This document shows, one piece after another, positions 16,293 through 25,465 of a stretch of 64,000 bases of DNA; positions within the stretch are counted from its first letter, which is position 1, and each line of letters begins with the position of its first letter. Origin of the DNA: BOG-234 sp036272235 (lineage in GTDB: Bacteria; Acidobacteriota; Terriglobia; Bryobacterales; Bryobacteraceae); contig DATAZF010000039.1 of NCBI GenBank assembly GCA_036272235.1, positions 6,586-70,585 on the forward strand. Reading direction: 5' to 3'. The position numbers and the translations under genes were made by a program. The notes below the pieces were generated by a model, which worked only from the letters and a program-made list of their open reading frames with translations, ran no database searches and was not told the DNA's origin.

Positions 16293-18482
16293 ATGTTGAG
16301 GACGGTTCACAAAACCCTGGAGAAGGCACTTGCCGGTTCCGGGCGACGAGGTCTGGCACGCTACTCTCTGCCTTTCGCGCTGCTGTTCGTGTCGCTGCTG
16401 GCGCAATACGGAATTTCCCTGATGGTGCCGAAGGGCGTCGATTTTCCTTATGTGCTTCTCTACCTGATCGCCATTTTCGTCGCTGCCTGGTACGGAGGAT
16501 ACGGTCCGGGGACCATTGCCTGCCTGCTGACGATGGTCGGCCTCCCGGCGCTGGCGGACCACACGTTCCGATTGACCAAAGTGGATCCCAGCCGGCTCCT
16601 GCCGCTGATCGGCGTCGCCCTGTGGGTCAGCAAGGTATCCAGTTCGCAGCGCGGCAAGCGCGAGGTTCTCCTCCGCGCGCGCGACGAACTGAATCAAAGC
16701 GTCCGGCGCAAAAGGGAGGACCTCGCCCAGGCCGTCGCCGACCTGGAATCCGAAGTCGACCGCCGGACTTTGTCCGAAGAGAAATTGAAAACGCAGTTGG
16801 GACGCCTGCACCTGCTGGATCAGATCACCTGCGCGATCGGCCAGCGTCAGGACCTGAGAAGCATCTTTCAAGTGGTCATACGAACGCTCGAAGACAATCT
16901 TCTCGTCGATTTTGCCTGCATTTGTACTTACAATCCGGAAGCGGAAACCCTCGCCGTCACCTGCGTCGGAATGCGCAGCGAAGCGCTTGCAATGGATCTG
17001 GCGCTGGGTGAGAACGCGGAGGTGCCGGTCGACCGCAACGGCATGGCCCGATGCATACGTGGCGAGCTGGTTTATGAGCCCGACCTCGGCCAGCTGGATT
17101 TCCCATTTCCGAAGCGGCTGGCCGTGGGAGGGCTGGGCTCGGCAGTGGCCGCTCCGCTGCGGACGGAAAGCCATATCTTCGGTGTGCTCCTGGTGGCCCG
17201 GCGGCAGACAGAAAATTTTACCAGCGGCGACTGCGAGTTCCTGCGCCAGCTCAGCGAGCATGTGGCCCTCGCGGCTCACCAGACACAGATGTACGAAGCT
17301 CTCCAGCAGGCCTATGACGATCTGCGCCGAAGTCAGCAGACGGTCATGGAGCAGGAGCGGTTGAGGGTTCTGGGCCAGATGGCGAGCGGTATCGCGCACG
17401 ACATCAACAACGCGCTTTCCCCCGTCGCGCTCTATACCGAATCGCTGCTCGAAAGGGAAACCAATCTCAGCCCGCGCACCCGCGCCTACCTCGAAACCAC
17501 GCAAAGGGCCATCGAAGATGTCGCGCACACAGTCGGTCGCATGCGCGAGTTCTACCGTCGCGGCGACACACAACCGGACCTGACACCGGTGGATTTGAAC
17601 ACCCTTGCCCGGCAGGTGATCGAGCTTACGAGAGCCCGCTGGCACGATATTCCGATGCAACGCGGCATCGTGATTCAGACGCGAGCGGTCCTCGCATCAG
17701 GCCTGCCGCCGGTGGCCGGCATCGAAAGCGAGATTCGAGAGGCGCTCACCAATCTGATCTTCAACGCTGCGGATGCGATGCCGCAGGGCGGCACTTTGAC
17801 GGTGCGAACAACCTCGGCCGACGGGCGCGTTCACATTCTGGTGGAGGACACGGGCGTCGGGATGGACGAAGAGACGCGGCGGCGCTGTCTTGAGCCCTTC
17901 TTCACCACGAAAGGAGAACGAGGCACGGGGTTGGGCCTGGCGATGGTCTATGGCGTGGCACAGCGGCAAAACGCCGAGCTGGAAGTGAAAAGCGTCGTGG
18001 GCAGCGGTACGACGTTCAGCCTCAGCTTCCAGACCGGCGTCGCTCTCGCATTCGCGTCGCCCCCCGCCGCAGTGCAGAAGCCGCACTCGCGGCTCCAGAT
18101 TCTGATCGTCGACGACGATCCGCTGATCATCCGCTCGCTGCGCGCGATTCTCGAAGACGACGGACATGCGGTGACCACCGCAACCGGCGGACAGGAGGGC
18201 ATCGACATGGTGCGCGCCGCGGCGGAACGCGAAGAACAATTCGCCGCGGTGATCACCGATCTGGGAATGCCATACGTCGACGGCCGCAGGGTCGCGACCG
18301 CGGTGAAGACGGCATCCAAAAACACGCCGGTGATCATGCTGACCGGGTGGGGACAGCGGCTGGTGGCGGAAAATGACGTGCCGCCGCATGTCGACCGTGT
18401 ACTCAACAAACCGCCCAAGCTGCAGCAACTGCGCGCGGCCCTGGCGGAATTGCTGCCGGAACCGGTTGAAAGAGCAGTCTGA
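16293..18482 (+). CDS. Hybrid histidine kinase: membrane region, GAF, HisKA, HATPase, receiver
   Basis: A 729-aa protein starting 2 nt after the TonB receptor. Residues 25-113 carry hydrophobic helices of DUF4118 type (SLPFALLFVSLLAQYGISLM, YVLLYLIAIFVAAWYGGYGPG). A coiled coil (about 120-170) and a GAF domain (about 175-330) follow. The dimerisation box is GQMASGIAHDINNALSP with His369, and the ATPase has N-box NLIFNAADAM and G-boxes VEDTGVGMD and GTGLGLAM. A C-terminal receiver begins at ILIVDDDPL and has VITDLGMPYVDG. The phosphorelay probably continues through the next gene's product. Linkage to the receptor suggests that outer-membrane substrate and signal are handled together. Confidence 0.92.
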   Translation: MLRTVHKTLEKALAGSGRRGLARYSLPFALLFVSLLAQYGISLMVPKGVDFPYVLLYLIAIFVAAWYGGYGPGTIACLLTMVGLPALADHTFRLTKVDPSRLLPLIGVALWVSKVSSSQRGKREVLLRARDELNQSVRRKREDLAQAVADLESEVDRRTLSEEKLKTQLGRLHLLDQITCAIGQRQDLRSIFQVVIRTLEDNLLVDFACICTYNPEAETLAVTCVGMRSEALAMDLALGENAEVPVDRNGMARCIRGELVYEPDLGQLDFPFPKRLAVGGLGSAVAAPLRTESHIFGVLLVARRQTENFTSGDCEFLRQLSEHVALAAHQTQMYEALQQAYDDLRRSQQTVMEQERLRVLGQMASGIAHDINNALSPVALYTESLLERETNLSPRTRAYLETTQRAIEDVAHTVGRMREFYRRGDTQPDLTPVDLNTLARQVIELTRARWHDIPMQRGIVIQTRAVLASGLPPVAGIESEIREALTNLIFNAADAMPQGGTLTVRTTSADGRVHILVEDTGVGMDEETRRRCLEPFFTTKGERGTGLGLAMVYGVAQRQNAELEVKSVVGSGTTFSLSFQTGVALAFASPPAAVQKPHSRLQILIVDDDPLIIRSLRAILEDDGHAVTTATGGQEGIDMVRAAAEREEQFAAVITDLGMPYVDGRRVATAVKTASKNTPVIMLTGWGQRLVAENDVPPHVDRVLNKPPKLQQLRAALAELLPEPVERAV

Positions 18483-18494
18483 AAGCTTACGCAG

Positions 18495-20441
18495 ATGCCA
18501 GACACACCCATCGCCAGACTGCTCATCGTGGACGACGAAGTTCCGCAGATGAAAGCGCTTCACGACACGCTTGAAACCGAAGGCTACTGTGCGACCGCGT
18601 TCAGTTCGGCAGGCGCGGCCCTCGCGGCGCTCCGCGAGCAGGAGTTCGACCTCGTCCTCACCGACCTCATGATGCCGGAAATGGACGGCGTGACATTCCT
18701 GCGCCAGGCGATCGAGATCGACCCGACGCTGGCGGGGGTCGTGATGACAGGGCATGGCACTCTCGCCACCGCCGTCGAAGCCATGCAGGCTGGCGCGCTC
18801 GACTATATCCTGAAGCCGTTCCGCCTGAGCACCGTTCTGCCCGTTCTCGCCCGGTCGCTGGCGATTCGGCGGGTACGCCTCGAGAATGTCGAGCTGCACC
18901 AGGCGGTCGGGATGTACGAACTAAGCAAAGCAGTCGGTCAGGCGCTGGACTCCGACACGGTCCTGCAAAAAGTGGCCGATACCGCCCACGCGCAGAGCGG
19001 AGTGCGTGGGGTCTCGGTATTATTGCGAGCAGAAACACCGAGCGCGGACGGCGGAATACAAAGCGGGAAATGCGCAGGCGGCTTCCATGTGGCAGCCGCC
19101 CGAGGGGATCGGGCGGACGGGCTGCTCGGAACCTCCATCCCCTGTAGCGAGCCGTTATCGGAATGGCTGGCTCGCAGCCGCGAACCGGATCACGTTTCCG
19201 GTGAACATCCAACGGCCCGATCCCTCTGCGCGCCTCTCGACGGATTGCCCGGCAGTGTCTCGGTCCCGATGATGGCGGCGGGGGATGTCGTTGGACTTCT
19301 TCACTTCGATTTCGATCATGCGCGGCCGATCCGCGCGGGACAGATCAAAGCTCTGAACATTCTGGCCAGTGCGGCAGCGTCAGCGCTCGGGGCGGCGTCG
19401 CTCGTGGAACGTGTCCGCGCGGCGGATAAACAATACCGAAGGCTCGCGGAGAACGCGGGCGACATCATCTTCCGCTACGATGTCGATCCGGCCCCTCGCC
19501 TCGCCTATGTCAACGAAGCGGTGGCGGCGACGACCGGCTATTCGCCGGCGGAGTTTTACGCGAATCCGGATCTGATCTTCCGGATCGTTCATCCGGGCGA
19601 CCGCGCGCTGATGGAAAACACCCTGCGCGGCGCGCACTCGAGCGGAAGCACTACCGGGATGCGCTCAGTGCATCGCAACGGAAACGTCGTCTGGCTCGAA
19701 CAACGCGCTATGCACGTGCGGAACGAAGAGGGCCGCCTCGTCGCGATCGAAGCGATCGCACGGGATGTGACCGACCGCAAACAACTGGTCGAACGGCTGG
19801 AGGAAGGAACGAAGGCCCTGCGGCGCTCCCTGGTTGAGAAAACCGCGCTTCTGCAGGAGGTTCATCATCGCGTTAAGAACAATCTGCAGCTTATCTGCAG
19901 CCTGCTCTCGATGCAGATCGATTGTTCGAAAGGCGACTCGTACGCCAGACCCTTGAACGACGCCCACTCGAGGGTTCTCTCGATGTCGCTCATCCACGAG
20001 CAGATTTACGAGTCGGAAACGCTCGCCGATCTCAATTTCGGGGAATACATCGAAGTGCTGTCGAGTCGCCTTTTCGGGGTCTATTGCATCGACCCGGCCC
20101 GCATCCGGCTCGAACTCTCGATCGAGCCGATTCGACTCAGCGCGGATCAGGCGATTCCCTGCGGCCTGATCCTCAATGAGTTGTTGTCGAATTCCCTGAA
20201 GCACGGCTTTGCCGGCGGACGGGCGGGAGCGATTCGGATATCTCTTCGCGAGATCGCTACCGGCACGGTCGAGCTCGAAGTAGCCGACGACGGCGTCGGT
20301 TTGCCCGAAGGATTCCGTGTGGAGCACAGCCGGTCGCTCGGGCTCCAGGTCGTCGGAACCCTGATCCGCCAGATCGGCGCGGAACTATCGGTCACCGGCG
20401 AGGGTGGAGCGGCGTTTCGGTTTGCGTGGAAGACGACGTAA
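18495..20441 (+). CDS. Receiver-GAF-PAS-HisKA_2 sensor protein
   Basis: A 648-aa soluble protein. Its N-terminal receiver has the acidic pocket in LLIVDDE, phospho-acceptor Asp57 in VLTDLMMPEMDG and the Lys in YILKPF. A GAF-like region (about 150-300) and a PAS domain (about 305-430, DIIFRYDVDPAPRLAYVN) follow. The kinase is of the HisKA_2 class: LLQEVHHRVKNNLQLICSLL, with the phospho-acceptor His near residue 456, then LILNELLSNSLKHGF and VADDGVGLPEG. It lies 12 nt after the hybrid kinase gene, so the two form a relay; its own output partner is not in the window. Confidence 0.9.
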   Translation: MPDTPIARLLIVDDEVPQMKALHDTLETEGYCATAFSSAGAALAALREQEFDLVLTDLMMPEMDGVTFLRQAIEIDPTLAGVVMTGHGTLATAVEAMQAGALDYILKPFRLSTVLPVLARSLAIRRVRLENVELHQAVGMYELSKAVGQALDSDTVLQKVADTAHAQSGVRGVSVLLRAETPSADGGIQSGKCAGGFHVAAARGDRADGLLGTSIPCSEPLSEWLARSREPDHVSGEHPTARSLCAPLDGLPGSVSVPMMAAGDVVGLLHFDFDHARPIRAGQIKALNILASAAASALGAASLVERVRAADKQYRRLAENAGDIIFRYDVDPAPRLAYVNEAVAATTGYSPAEFYANPDLIFRIVHPGDRALMENTLRGAHSSGSTTGMRSVHRNGNVVWLEQRAMHVRNEEGRLVAIEAIARDVTDRKQLVERLEEGTKALRRSLVEKTALLQEVHHRVKNNLQLICSLLSMQIDCSKGDSYARPLNDAHSRVLSMSLIHEQIYESETLADLNFGEYIEVLSSRLFGVYCIDPARIRLELSIEPIRLSADQAIPCGLILNELLSNSLKHGFAGGRAGAIRISLREIATGTVELEVADDGVGLPEGFRVEHSRSLGLQVVGTLIRQIGAELSVTGEGGAAFRFAWKTT

Positions 20442-20620
20442 TCTCAAGCACCAGCCAGAGCGATCACGACGGAACAATTGCGAGAGCGGCCCGGAGACCC
20501 GAACCACGGTCATGGACCCGGGTCGTCCAGCCGCGGCTGAGGTACCGGTATCCATCCGACAAAGCGCAGACGCTGACAGAGTCACCCCACCGGCCGTTCT
20601 GTCCCGAACGTTTGGAGCTT

Positions 20621-21508
20621 TTAGTCGCGCGCCAGCACGAAATCGTAGCGAGCGGTGCAGAAAGGCGGCTCGACGCCGAAGCTCGCCGAGTCGTCGTCCC
20701 CTGTGAAGTGCACGGGAAAGTTGCAAATCAGCGAGTCCTTGACGCCGAAGACGGCGTCCGAATCCAGATATTCATCGACATCGTCGAACAGGTGCGTGGT
20801 GAGCGACTGGTAGCCCGGGGCGGAAATCCTGAAGTGAATGTGGGCGGGCCGCCAGGGGTGACGGTTGGTCGCCGCGAGCATCCGACCAACGGGACCATCC
20901 GTCGGTATCTGATAGTGGACCGGACGAGTTGTGCGGATCACATAACGTCCGTCGGCGCCGCTGTGGAAGATGCCTCGCATGTGCAGATCTTCGACCTCCG
21001 GCCGTTGCGAGTCGTAAAGGCCGTCCGGGTCGGCTTGCCAGACGTCGAGTGTGGCACGCGCGATGGGCTGGCCGTCCATGTCGAGGACGCGGCCGGTGAC
21101 GATCGTGGGCGTGCCGCCCTGGGCGCCCTCGGCTACATTCCCGCCTTCCGGCAGTTCCGGGCCGCCTTCACGGTAGAAGGGTCCGAAGACCGTAGACTCG
21201 GTGGCGCCCGCGGGCTTGCCGTTGCTGATGAGGTCGACAAGCATCGAAAGGCCCATCGTGTCCGAAAGAAGGATGAACTCCTGGCGCTTGTCGGAGCACA
21301 TCTGTCCCGTGGCGGTGAGGAACTCGACCGCTTTCCACCACTCGTTTTCTTTGAGCCGCACATCCTTTGCGAAAGCGTGCAGGTGCTTCGTCAGGCTCAC
21401 CATGATCTCGCGCAGGCGCTGATCGGGTGTGCCTTCAAAGCGGCGGACGACTTCAGCGGTAATGTCGTTCTCGGTGGTAAAGCGGGTTTTCGCGGTGGCG
21501 GTTTCCAT
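20621..21508 (-). CDS. Intradiol ring-cleavage dioxygenase, probably hydroxyquinol 1,2-dioxygenase
   Basis: A 295-aa protein of the catechol/hydroxyquinol 1,2-dioxygenase class. The N-terminal dimerisation domain (EVVRRFEGTPDQRLREIM...WWKAVEFLTATGQMC) precedes the catalytic beta-sandwich. Non-heme Fe(III) ligands are visible as Tyr in WQADPDGLYD, Tyr in GADGRYVIRT, and His/His in RPAHIHFRI. The N-terminal linker type and neighbours favour hydroxyquinol (1,2,4-benzenetriol) as substrate, giving maleylacetate. It is last in a minus-strand operon with an aldehyde dehydrogenase and both hydroquinone dioxygenase subunits. A catechol-specific enzyme cannot be excluded from sequence alone. Confidence 0.88.
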   Translation of the reverse strand: METATAKTRFTTENDITAEVVRRFEGTPDQRLREIMVSLTKHLHAFAKDVRLKENEWWKAVEFLTATGQMCSDKRQEFILLSDTMGLSMLVDLISNGKPAGATESTVFGPFYREGGPELPEGGNVAEGAQGGTPTIVTGRVLDMDGQPIARATLDVWQADPDGLYDSQRPEVEDLHMRGIFHSGADGRYVIRTTRPVHYQIPTDGPVGRMLAATNRHPWRPAHIHFRISAPGYQSLTTHLFDDVDEYLDSDAVFGVKDSLICNFPVHFTGDDDSASFGVEPPFCTARYDFVLARD

Positions 21509-21525
21509 GTTTTGGTTGTAGAGCG

Positions 21526-23037
21526 TCAGCGTTTGTAAAAGGGCGGGAGCTGGGCGTCGACGTTGATCCAGACCGATTTCGCGTCGGTGTAATCATGCAT
21601 CGCTTCGAAGCCCATTTCGCGGCCGTAGCCCGACTGTCCCACGCCGCCGAAAGGCGAACCCGGATTGACGCGCTTGTAGCTGTTGACCCAGACCATACCG
21701 GTGTTGATGGCGGAAGCCACGCGATGGCCGCGTTGCAGGTCGCGGGTCCAGAGGCCGCCGCCCAATCCGTATTCAGTGGCATTGGCGATCTCGACGACTT
21801 CGGCCTCGTCTTTGAATCGGGTCACGCTCACGAACGGCCCGAAAACTTCTTCCTGGCAGACGCGATCCGACGCCTTCGCGGTGACGACCGTTGGCAGCAC
21901 ATAACAGCCCGACTGCAGCTCCGGATTATCGGGGCGCGTGCCGCCTGTCAAAATCTCGCTGCCCTGCTGTTTCGCAACTTCAATGTAGTTGAGGACGCGA
22001 TCGCGATGTCCGGTCGAAGTGAGCGGGCCCATCTCCGTCTGCGGATCGAGAGGATTGCCGACGCGAATCGATCGCGTCAGCGCCAGAAACTTTTCGAGGA
22101 ATGCGTCGGCAATCTTCTCGTGAAGGAGCAGGCGCGATCCGGCGATGCAGGCCTGCCCCTGGTTGTGGAAGATGGCGAAGGCGGATCCGGCAACCGCTGC
22201 GTCAAATGGCGCGTCGTCGAAGACAATGTTGGCGCCCTTGCCGCCCAGTTCGAGCTGGACACGCTTCAGATTTCCGGCCGACGCCTGAACGATTTTCCGG
22301 CCAGTGACGGTCGAGCCGGTGAAGGCAATTTTGTTGATGCCTTTGTGCTCCGCCAGATACTGCCCGGCAGTGTGCCCATAGCCCGGCACGATGTTGACCA
22401 CGCCCGCGGGAAAGCCGACTTCCGCCATCAGTTTGGCGATGCGAAGAGTGCTGAGAGGTGTCAGTTCCGCCTGTTTCAGAACCATCGTGTTACCGGCCGC
22501 CAACGCCGGGCCCATCTTCCAGCTCGTAAACAGCAGCGGGAAATTCCACGGCACAATAGCGCCCACTACGCCGAGGGGCTCGCGTGTTACGTAATTCAGG
22601 AAGCCGGATTCCACCGGCACGACGGTGCCCTGAACTTTGTCGGCAATGCCTCCGAAGTACCGGAAAGCCGCGGCGGTGCGTGGGACGTCGAGATTTCTCG
22701 TGTCGCGGATCGGGTGGCCGGTATCGAGGCTTTCGAGTTCACTGAGATAAGGCGCGTCAGCTTCGATTGCATCGGCGAGTTTGAGAAGCAGACGCCCGCG
22801 ATCCGCCGCGGCCATGCGCTTCCATGCCGGAAATGCTTCGCGGGCGGCTGCGATGGCGCGGTCGATATCCACCGCCGTCGCCTCCGCAACTTTGGCCAGG
22901 AGGCTGTTGTCGTGCGGGTTGTAGACAGGGATAAGGCCGCCTTCGGCCGGGGCGACGAACTCACCCCCGATGAACAGACGAGTCTCGATGGATTGGATGC
23001 TCGAAGGAGCCGATTGTGTAAGGGTCGAGGTGGCCAA
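21526..23037 (-). CDS. Aldehyde dehydrogenase, likely 4-hydroxymuconic semialdehyde dehydrogenase
   Basis: A 503-aa NAD(P)-dependent aldehyde dehydrogenase of normal length. Visible motifs are the Rossmann loop FTGSTVTGRKIV, the general-base Glu in VQLELGGKGANIVF and the catalytic Cys in HNQGQACIAGSRL. The late PFGGVGQSGYGREMG is also typical. Family membership is certain. The specific reaction, oxidation of 4-hydroxymuconic semialdehyde to maleylacetate (HapE/PnpE role), is inferred from its place directly after the hydroquinone dioxygenase large subunit. Confidence 0.9.
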   Translation of the reverse strand: MATSTLTQSAPSSIQSIETRLFIGGEFVAPAEGGLIPVYNPHDNSLLAKVAEATAVDIDRAIAAAREAFPAWKRMAAADRGRLLLKLADAIEADAPYLSELESLDTGHPIRDTRNLDVPRTAAAFRYFGGIADKVQGTVVPVESGFLNYVTREPLGVVGAIVPWNFPLLFTSWKMGPALAAGNTMVLKQAELTPLSTLRIAKLMAEVGFPAGVVNIVPGYGHTAGQYLAEHKGINKIAFTGSTVTGRKIVQASAGNLKRVQLELGGKGANIVFDDAPFDAAVAGSAFAIFHNQGQACIAGSRLLLHEKIADAFLEKFLALTRSIRVGNPLDPQTEMGPLTSTGHRDRVLNYIEVAKQQGSEILTGGTRPDNPELQSGCYVLPTVVTAKASDRVCQEEVFGPFVSVTRFKDEAEVVEIANATEYGLGGGLWTRDLQRGHRVASAINTGMVWVNSYKRVNPGSPFGGVGQSGYGREMGFEAMHDYTDAKSVWINVDAQLPPFYKR

Positions 23038-23038
23038 T

Positions 23039-24013
23039 TCAAAATTCCACGGGATAAGGTTTCAGCTCGCCTTTGCCGTACATATTGGGGAGCCGGTCAT
23101 CGTTATTTTCCCAGACGATCAGCATTGACCGCTTGGCCGAGTAACCTTTATGCCTGATGTCAGCCGGCATTGCCGCGACGTCGCCGGCCTTCATCGTGAC
23201 TTTGGCGCGCGGACGTCCGGTCTTGCCGTCGTCAACGTCCCAGATGATTTCGTCCGTGGCCTGAATGAACCATTCGACGCGATCGTTGCCGTGCTGGATC
23301 GGCAGCGCGTGTTCTTCGGTCGTGGCGCAGAACTGGCTGTCATGCACGCAGGAAACGACCGACGGGTTCCAGGTGACGTCGGACCGCGAGACGTACCCGA
23401 ACATGTTGAACGCATGCACCTGGCCCTCGAAACCGGGTTCGGCGTGGATCTCGGGCTTGTCCTGCGCCACGTCGGTAAACTGACGGTTGATCGGATACCC
23501 ATCCGCGTCGGTGCGATAACCGAGATCGCCAGGCAGACCGACCATGCGCTTCGCCACCATGCGCTGGCGCTTCAGGGCCGCGGTGTTACTGCCGTGCTTG
23601 CGGCCATAGACCAGGCCGGTCTCATCCGGCGCGGCATAGGGATCGAAGCCCTCGTTGGTCCAGTCGTCGAGAATGGCCTCGAAGACGTTGCGCAGGTCCG
23701 TGGACTGGAACGTTTCCACATAATGACGATTGGCCGCCCGGTACGCTTCATTGAGCAACCCGATGAACATCTCGACCGTTCCGTAATGGTTGATGGTGCC
23801 GAAGACGGCGTCGAAATTCACGGTGCCGTAGAAAAACCCCCAGCCGACATCCCTCATCAGGGCGCGCAGAAAGGCATCGATCTGCATAATGTGACGGTTG
23901 CCGGGGCATTGAATGTGCGCGAAATATTCGTCCCGATCGAACTTGAACTTGCCGATCGAGAATGATTTGTAGCCGAGTGCGTTGACAGCGGGAGTGGTGG
24001 CGACTGAGCTCAT
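23039..24013 (-). CDS. Hydroquinone 1,2-dioxygenase large subunit (HapD/PnpD type)
   Basis: A 324-aa protein matching my memory of the HapD/PnpD subunit of the two-component, non-heme Fe(II) hydroquinone dioxygenase. Characteristic stretches are SFSIGKFKFDRDEYFAHI, DAFLRALMRDVGWGFFYG, HALPIQHGNDRVEWF and ADIRHKGYSAKRSM. It has a cupin-like C-terminal half with several His residues that may ligate iron. The enzyme opens hydroquinone to 4-hydroxymuconic semialdehyde. It lies directly downstream of the small subunit and 1 nt before the aldehyde dehydrogenase, the same order as in 4-hydroxyacetophenone and 4-nitrophenol pathways. Confidence 0.85.
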   Translation of the reverse strand: MSSVATTPAVNALGYKSFSIGKFKFDRDEYFAHIQCPGNRHIMQIDAFLRALMRDVGWGFFYGTVNFDAVFGTINHYGTVEMFIGLLNEAYRAANRHYVETFQSTDLRNVFEAILDDWTNEGFDPYAAPDETGLVYGRKHGSNTAALKRQRMVAKRMVGLPGDLGYRTDADGYPINRQFTDVAQDKPEIHAEPGFEGQVHAFNMFGYVSRSDVTWNPSVVSCVHDSQFCATTEEHALPIQHGNDRVEWFIQATDEIIWDVDDGKTGRPRAKVTMKAGDVAAMPADIRHKGYSAKRSMLIVWENNDDRLPNMYGKGELKPYPVEF

Positions 24014-24031
24014 GTGTAATATCTCCTCTGT

Positions 24032-24532
24032 TTAAGCTTTCGTCTGGCAGATTTCGGCCCAGCGCTCGATCGTGAAATCACCCAGGATCGTCTGCTGCAG
24101 CATAACGCCGGGTTTGGCGCTGCGGAATTGATAGGCGGCACCCTTCGGCAGAAGCGCCATGTGGCCACGGCGCGCCTTGACCCACCCCATCTTTTTGCCG
24201 GCCGGCTCCTTGTCGAGCTTGACCGACCCTTCTTTGCCTTCCGGAACAAGGGGTATGTCGGGCTGTAGAAGATGAACTTCGATTTCGCCATCCATCACAA
24301 GAACCGCTTCATCGTGCGCATTCGAGTACCACGGAGACGTTCCTTCCGCGCGAATGGCCTCAATGACGTATTTCAGGTTCTTGCCGACCGCCACCTTTTC
24401 GTAAGGCTTCGACCTGGAGGCCACTTCGAAGCAATTGGAAAACGCGTAGTGCTTCGGGTCGTCGTCGATAACCTGAACGCTGCCCTTTTCATAGTGGTCG
24501 AGGGACCCGAATACTGTGTGATAGCTACCCAT
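24032..24532 (-). CDS. Hydroquinone 1,2-dioxygenase small subunit (HapC/PnpC type)
   Basis: A 166-aa cupin-fold protein from ATG 24532, which has AGGAGA upstream; an in-frame ATG at 24613 adds a polar leader that overlaps the promoter candidate. Signatures include GSYHTVFGSLDHYEKGSVQV, SPWYSNAHDEAVLVMDGEIEV and a C-terminal LGDFTIERWAEIC. It pairs with the next gene to make the heterotetrameric hydroquinone dioxygenase. As first gene of the operon it follows a 156-bp gap carrying a possible promoter. Confidence 0.85.
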   Translation of the reverse strand: MGSYHTVFGSLDHYEKGSVQVIDDDPKHYAFSNCFEVASRSKPYEKVAVGKNLKYVIEAIRAEGTSPWYSNAHDEAVLVMDGEIEVHLLQPDIPLVPEGKEGSVKLDKEPAGKKMGWVKARRGHMALLPKGAAYQFRSAKPGVMLQQTILGDFTIERWAEICQTKA

Positions 24533-24584
24533 TCCTGCGTCTCCTGTGTGTTTGTTTCCGGATGGATGGTTGTGGTTCGTCCAC

Positions 24585-24613
24585 ACGATACCCATTTTTC
24601 GCGGACAACGCAA
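24585..24613 (-). promoter_or_regulatory. Candidate promoter of the hydroquinone operon
   Basis: On the minus strand TTGCGT (24613-24608), an exact 17-nt spacer and TATCGT (24590-24585). Both hexamers are weak matches (3/6 and 4/6), consistent with activator-dependent expression. No regulator gene is adjacent. Confidence 0.3.
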
Positions 24614-24688
24614 GGTTAGCGAAGAATTGGTGGCGCGGCTTGCAGAAATCGGGCGTCCCTGAACAGATTCGTTACATCGGAAGCGCGG

Positions 24689-25465
24689 CTATTGATGCAG
24701 CGTAATCTTCACCACGCGCTTCTCCGCGACGAGCCGGAAACTGCCGCCGGGCCGCTCGGTCTCATACTTCACGCGCAGCGCGAAGCAACCGAGGTCGGGA
24801 GCCATCGACAAGGTCATCCGGCCGTGTTCGGTCCAGCGTTCGCGGAACATGTCTGCCCGGTGTCCGAGGATCGTTTCGGAGCCGAGGACAACTCCGCTGA
24901 TACAGCCGGTGATCGCGCCGGGAATCGCACGCAGGAAAGAAAAGTGGTCCACTGCCAGACACAAAGCTGCGCAGCCGGTGATCGCACCGACACTCTGCGC
25001 CGCCCTGGCCCGGCGCTCGGCGCGAAGGTTCTCCGGCATCATGATCCGTTTGTGCAGTTCGCCGACCGCGTCGGCCGCCTGCCACAATGCGGTTTTCAGG
25101 AGATTCCCCGGACTCGACCGCGACCATATGGTTTCGTTGCCGTTGACGTTATACGACGTTGCGTACATCTCGACTGAGGATGATCCGTCATCCGCATATC
25201 GGAGAAATTCAGAGTTAACCATCCATGGAACCTGTGGCGCCTGCTGTGGGACCGCCTTTTGGACCACAAACAACAGAAGAGCCGCCGCGGCGAGGAGGGC
25301 TCCGGCTGAGAATCCCGCTCGCCACGACAGGAATAACGACAGGAATAATGCCGGCCGGCGATTGCGAGCCACCGTGAACCCCGCTCGCACGCGCCCGCGG
25401 AGTGAAGGCGGGGGCTCCGGAGTATCCCAGGTTTTCAGAATTTCGTCCAGTTCGTTGTCGGTCAT
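24689..25465 (-). CDS. Putative membrane anti-sigma factor without zinc motif
   Basis: A 258-aa protein overlapping the upstream ECF sigma gene by 4 bp, the usual arrangement for a cognate anti-sigma factor. The N-terminus (ELDEILKTWDTPEPPPSLRGRVRAGF) is short, acidic and Pro-rich and lacks the His/Cys zinc motif. A transmembrane helix lies at about residues 51-68 (GFSAGALLAAAALLLFVV). The large C-terminal part contains a Gly/Ala-rich stretch (AITGCAALCLAVDHFSFLRAIPG) that could be a second hydrophobic segment, and ends in a beta-rich region. Function is inferred from gene context and topology only. Confidence 0.6.
   Translation of the reverse strand: MTDNELDEILKTWDTPEPPPSLRGRVRAGFTVARNRRPALFLSLFLSWRAGFSAGALLAAAALLLFVVQKAVPQQAPQVPWMVNSEFLRYADDGSSSVEMYATSYNVNGNETIWSRSSPGNLLKTALWQAADAVGELHKRIMMPENLRAERRARAAQSVGAITGCAALCLAVDHFSFLRAIPGAITGCISGVVLGSETILGHRADMFRERWTEHGRMTLSMAPDLGCFALRVKYETERPGGSFRLVAEKRVVKITLHQ

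Noticed and set aside
16287..17660. 457-codon minus-strand frame
   Set aside because: Opposite the hybrid histidine kinase, which has complete domain motifs; no motif in the antisense product.
20442..20620. Gene or RNA in the gap between the sensor protein and the dioxygenase genes
   Set aside because: Convergent gap of 179 bp with no frame having a start and ribosome site and no strong hairpin.
21595..23157. 520-codon plus-strand frame
   Set aside because: Opposite the aldehyde dehydrogenase, whose catalytic Cys and Glu motifs are intact; the plus frame has no domain.
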